Assembly: GCA_023079485.1 (NCBI GenBank)
Contig: CM041083.1
Location: 104,981,054-105,045,053, forward strand
Direction: 5' to 3'
DNA length: 64,000 nucleotides
Source: Archilochus colubris
Taxonomy: Eukaryota > Chordata > Aves > Apodiformes > Trochilidae
A program made the position numbers and the translations under genes. The notes below the pieces were generated by a model that had not been told where the DNA came from, made no database searches, and saw nothing but the letters and a program-made list of their open reading frames with translations. Shown here one piece after another: positions 60,641-64,000 of this stretch. Numbering within the stretch: position 1 is the stretch's first letter; each line of letters begins with the position of its first letter.

Positions 60641-63600
60641 TAGAATTAGAATCTGCCTATCATGATATGGTAAATATATCAAGGAGAATGCTATTAATTT
60701 CATAGATGGAATAGTTGTTAGCCAGTACTCAGGTGCGAGAACTCCAGTTGTTCAACTTAAGGAAAAATCAGCCCTAGATTCCAAGGTTTTTTCTAAGGAG
60801 ATGGAAAGAATAGCGAAACTAGCATCTGGGGTCTTATAGTCACCATAAAGACATTTCAGAAAGAAGGAACAAGCAAGAGACATTTCCCAGAAGCTTGCAA
60901 ACCTGCAATGATTTGGCTTGTTAGTAGTGGGATAAACATATTAGATTTGTGGAGTGCCTTCCTGAGCTGCTTCCGTGATCCTATAACTCTCTGCCATGAA
61001 CTGGGACCATAAGCTCAGTGTGGCATTTGCCAGTTCTCAGGGGTAAATGAGCAGGTCACTGTACCCTGTGCTTTTAATCCATGAAGATACTGCACATGGT
61101 GTAAATTTATGTCTTATAACATTTGCAGTTTAAAACCTTGTAATTAAAATGAGGTGAACAGAAATTGACAGTTGTAACCGAGCAAGACCTCTAAAATCTT
61201 TCTAGACAAAGATCCACATTCCAGCCACCACCACTATCATTGTGCAAAGTTCCAGTGCCCAAAATAAAGATGATTCAAATAACAAACCCCAGTCTTCCAG
61301 TCTGTTTCAAATTACCATGTCCATAGATCCTCAGTTTTACTGCTAAAATCCCTCCTAAGTGATTCACAGTAGCAGCAAAAATAGTTAAGATGGGTAATTG
61401 GTATTGATTCTAGCAGCAACTTGAGCATGCAAAAGGCAAACAGCAGCAAGAACAAACTGTCTTATTTTTTAATGTCTCCCAACTGTAAGCAGAAACCTAT
61501 GTGTTCACCTACAGATTTAATACCTGTATATCCCACCCCAATGAGCTGTAAACACTATAATGAAAACAAAAAGAAAAGCAGCAGTTCAGACCAGGAGTTT
61601 CATATTCCCCATCTTTCTGTCCATGCTCTTACATACTGCTATATTATTCTGATTCACGGAGGCTCCAGTTAATAAGGCAGACAATATAATAGCTTTAACT
61701 GTTTCTTTTTTGATAGAAAATAATTTGCAGACATATTCACATTGCAAAGGTGGTGACTTTTAACATTTTACAAGTACATAACCATTGCACAGGGGAAGAT
61801 TCGTATCTGTATTCATGTTCTTCGGCTCCCTCAAGTGCCCCAGCTGTCCTTGTCTGCATTGCCTGCACCACAAATGCTTGAGGGCACTCACTGGGAATAG
61901 CACATGGCTGAGTGTTGGTTTGGAGCTTTGCCAAAAGTTGTAGGCTTGAGATTTCTGCAATTTCAGAAGTACGGAGAGGGCATGGAATATTACAGCCCTT
62001 GCATGAATGCTCATTCTTATTCCATGAAGGACTGTACAGAATTTACACAAAGATAAACCAATCTGATCCAAATGTAGATCCTTAGGGGACTGTCTGAAAA
62101 ATGCATTCTGTCAGGATGTCTAAAATGTAATAGAATATTTATGGCTCGATGTATTTTATCCACCCACATTTCTCACTGGAATAAGCAGGAAGTTTTACGA
62201 GATTTAGAGGACACTTGCATAGCTAAACCTTGACCTTCTGTTCAGCCTTTTCACCAGCTGAAGGAACCAGTAGAAAGCCCATGAATGCTCAAGCATGTGT
62301 TACACAACAAAGTACACCATATCCCTGAGATTACAAACACAAAATTCAAAGGCTAAAAGCATACACAGTGATTTGATATTAATCATTCCAATTTGGAACT
62401 TCTATTCTGCTATATGCATACACTGGAAGGTTATTCCCTGCAGAAGAATAACCACTACAACAGTCAAACTTAATTTTGTTAAAGTATAAACATAATAAAC
62501 CAATGCATCGTTACTTGTTTATGAGAAAATAGAACCTAATCAAGAGTATTGACACAGATAACTGGTGCTTCTAGCTGCTTGTCTCACATGTAAGTATTTT
62601 GTGAACAAATTGAGTGGGTGTGAGGATTAAATAGTTAAGCAGCACAGAAAAAGTAAGTGATTATTTTGAAATTCTTTCAACAATTATTAAGAAAAAAGAG
62701 TCTTTTTAATCCTTTGTCCTGTATTATATAGAAAGGATACAACAGTACACTGCAATGAACAAGAAACAGATTTGTTCAAAATTTACTTTACTTCTGCCTA
62801 TAAGAAAACATGCCATAACAGCATCCAATGGAGACATGAATATGTCTCCTTCCTTCATCTTTCCTGCTCTTTCTTTCCTTCCCTTTGTCATCTTTTCTCA
62901 ATACATCTAAATATAAATATATATCCCTTAAACACCAATTTAGGGAAACGAAGCACTGTTTCAATTCTGTAGATATACCAGAGAGTAAATATGAATCCCA
63001 GAGAGAAAGTCTGTGATTGGCCAGTAATGATACTTTATTCACAGGGTATTTCAGCCTCCTAATAAAGATTGATCACCACTAAATGAAGTGCTCCTGGCAG
63101 CCAGATAAAAATGGCTCTTTTCTTCACTTTCCAGATGATGGAAAGATTCTTAAAAATGTTCAAGGATGTGGGTATGTAACCTTGAGAATGACAACTTGCA
63201 CACTAATACGCACCTGTAAGGCACAAAGCAGTAGAGTAGTATTAAAAAAAAAAATCAAGAAAAAGTTATGTGAGCTTAATGAAAACTTTGCACTAAGCAT
63301 AATATACCACATCTGTCCAACCTCTTGACAAGATCTTAACTCCTCTCGAGCCATGGATGCCAGACTGAGACAGCAGATATGCTTTCTATTATGTATGACA
63401 GAAAATAGCTTAAGCTGCAGGAAGAGCTACATTGGGGTTATCAGACACCAGCTGGGCAGCCCTGCAATACACAGAAGCTCAGCTCTGGCTTATCCCAGCA
63501 ACAGCACATGAAGAACCTTGGCACTGAGGATGTTTCAGAAGAACATAATGGGCTCACAAATGCTTCATACCTGCCCACCTCATGAAAGTGGGAACTGGGA

Positions 63601-64000
63601 AAAAGCTGGTGTGTGCTGAAGCTGATTTATATTCAGGATGCAGTGACCTTTGCCCAGAGGTCTTTCTGGTAATGCAGACCTTTCTGCTCCAGTGAAAGAC
63701 AAAAGGAACACAGAGAAACATGCTAAAGAAAAATAATATGATGTTTGCCTGGGGTATCCCAAAGGCAAAGAGCAGCTATTGTGCATTAAATTGTCTTCAT
63801 AGATTAAATAAATGCAAATCCTCTCTCCAGGCACAGGGTACTAGAAGTATTGTCATCAGTGAAGGATGTGAAAAAGAGAAAATCAAAATGTGTCCTATTT
63901 TTTTTCCTGTATTAATAGTAGTCAGAAAATGTGGGGGTTTTTTGTATTCTATCAAAGCAAGATGTTTTGAGAAATGTTGAGCACCTGTTTTTTTAACAGC
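60641..64000. other. Unique stretch to window end, no gene
   Basis: No recognised repeat. The minus-strand frame at 61760-62071 (103 codons) and the + frame at 63720-63980 have no domain I recognise. Nothing at the right edge suggests a truncated gene. Confidence 0.4.

Noticed and set aside
61760..62071. 103-codon minus-strand frame near the window end
   Set aside because: Overlapping frames on the same strand, no family resemblance, no splice context.

Overview
The window looks like a piece of bird nuclear genome: AT-rich, intergenic or intronic, with no protein-coding gene I can name. The main evidence is the repeats. There are several copies of the CR1 LINE, with its characteristic 3' tail of degenerate ATTCTATGA-type units, and solo LTRs of avian endogenous-retrovirus type. 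There is no L1/Alu-type mammalian signature and no bacterial gene organisation. Almost every open reading frame is either short chance noise or a decayed CR1 fragment.

Layout. 66-862 is an antisense CR1 tail, followed by an antisense LTR-like repeat (863-1466). A solo LTR with a perfect 5-bp target duplication lies at 2249-3023. 3024-11014 is unique AT-rich DNA. 11015-11552 is a striking foldback element: two 192-bp arms in inverted orientation around a tRNA-like core, flanked by a 6-bp direct repeat. A probable second-family antisense LTR follows (about 11649-12230). Further copies of the first solo-LTR family lie at 19971-20426 (internally deleted), 25732-26300 (3' truncated) and 29740-30469 (complete, perfect 5-bp duplication). 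All four copies are on the + strand. CR1 copies lie at 23040-23903 (+), 31866-32700 (-), 45893-45972 (-), 53147-54225 (-), 58302-59700 (-, with a second + CR1 nested at 58351-58638) and 60470-60640 (-, reverse transcriptase core). Simple repeats are scattered throughout.

The unique DNA between the repeats has no recognisable gene. I flag a few exon-like segments with good splice-site sequences: minus strand 47743-47920, possibly with 48390-48437, and plus strand 34089 to about 34950, 43625-43946 and 24705-24738. I cannot assign any of them to a gene, and chance matches are expected in 64 kb.

The most unusual object is the foldback element at 11015-11552. The most informative retrotransposon assembly is the CR1 complex at 58302-60640: an ORF1 fragment and an endonuclease fragment joined directly to a 3' tail with the reverse transcriptase missing, a second CR1 inserted in opposite orientation, and an orphan RT-core fragment 0.8 kb away.
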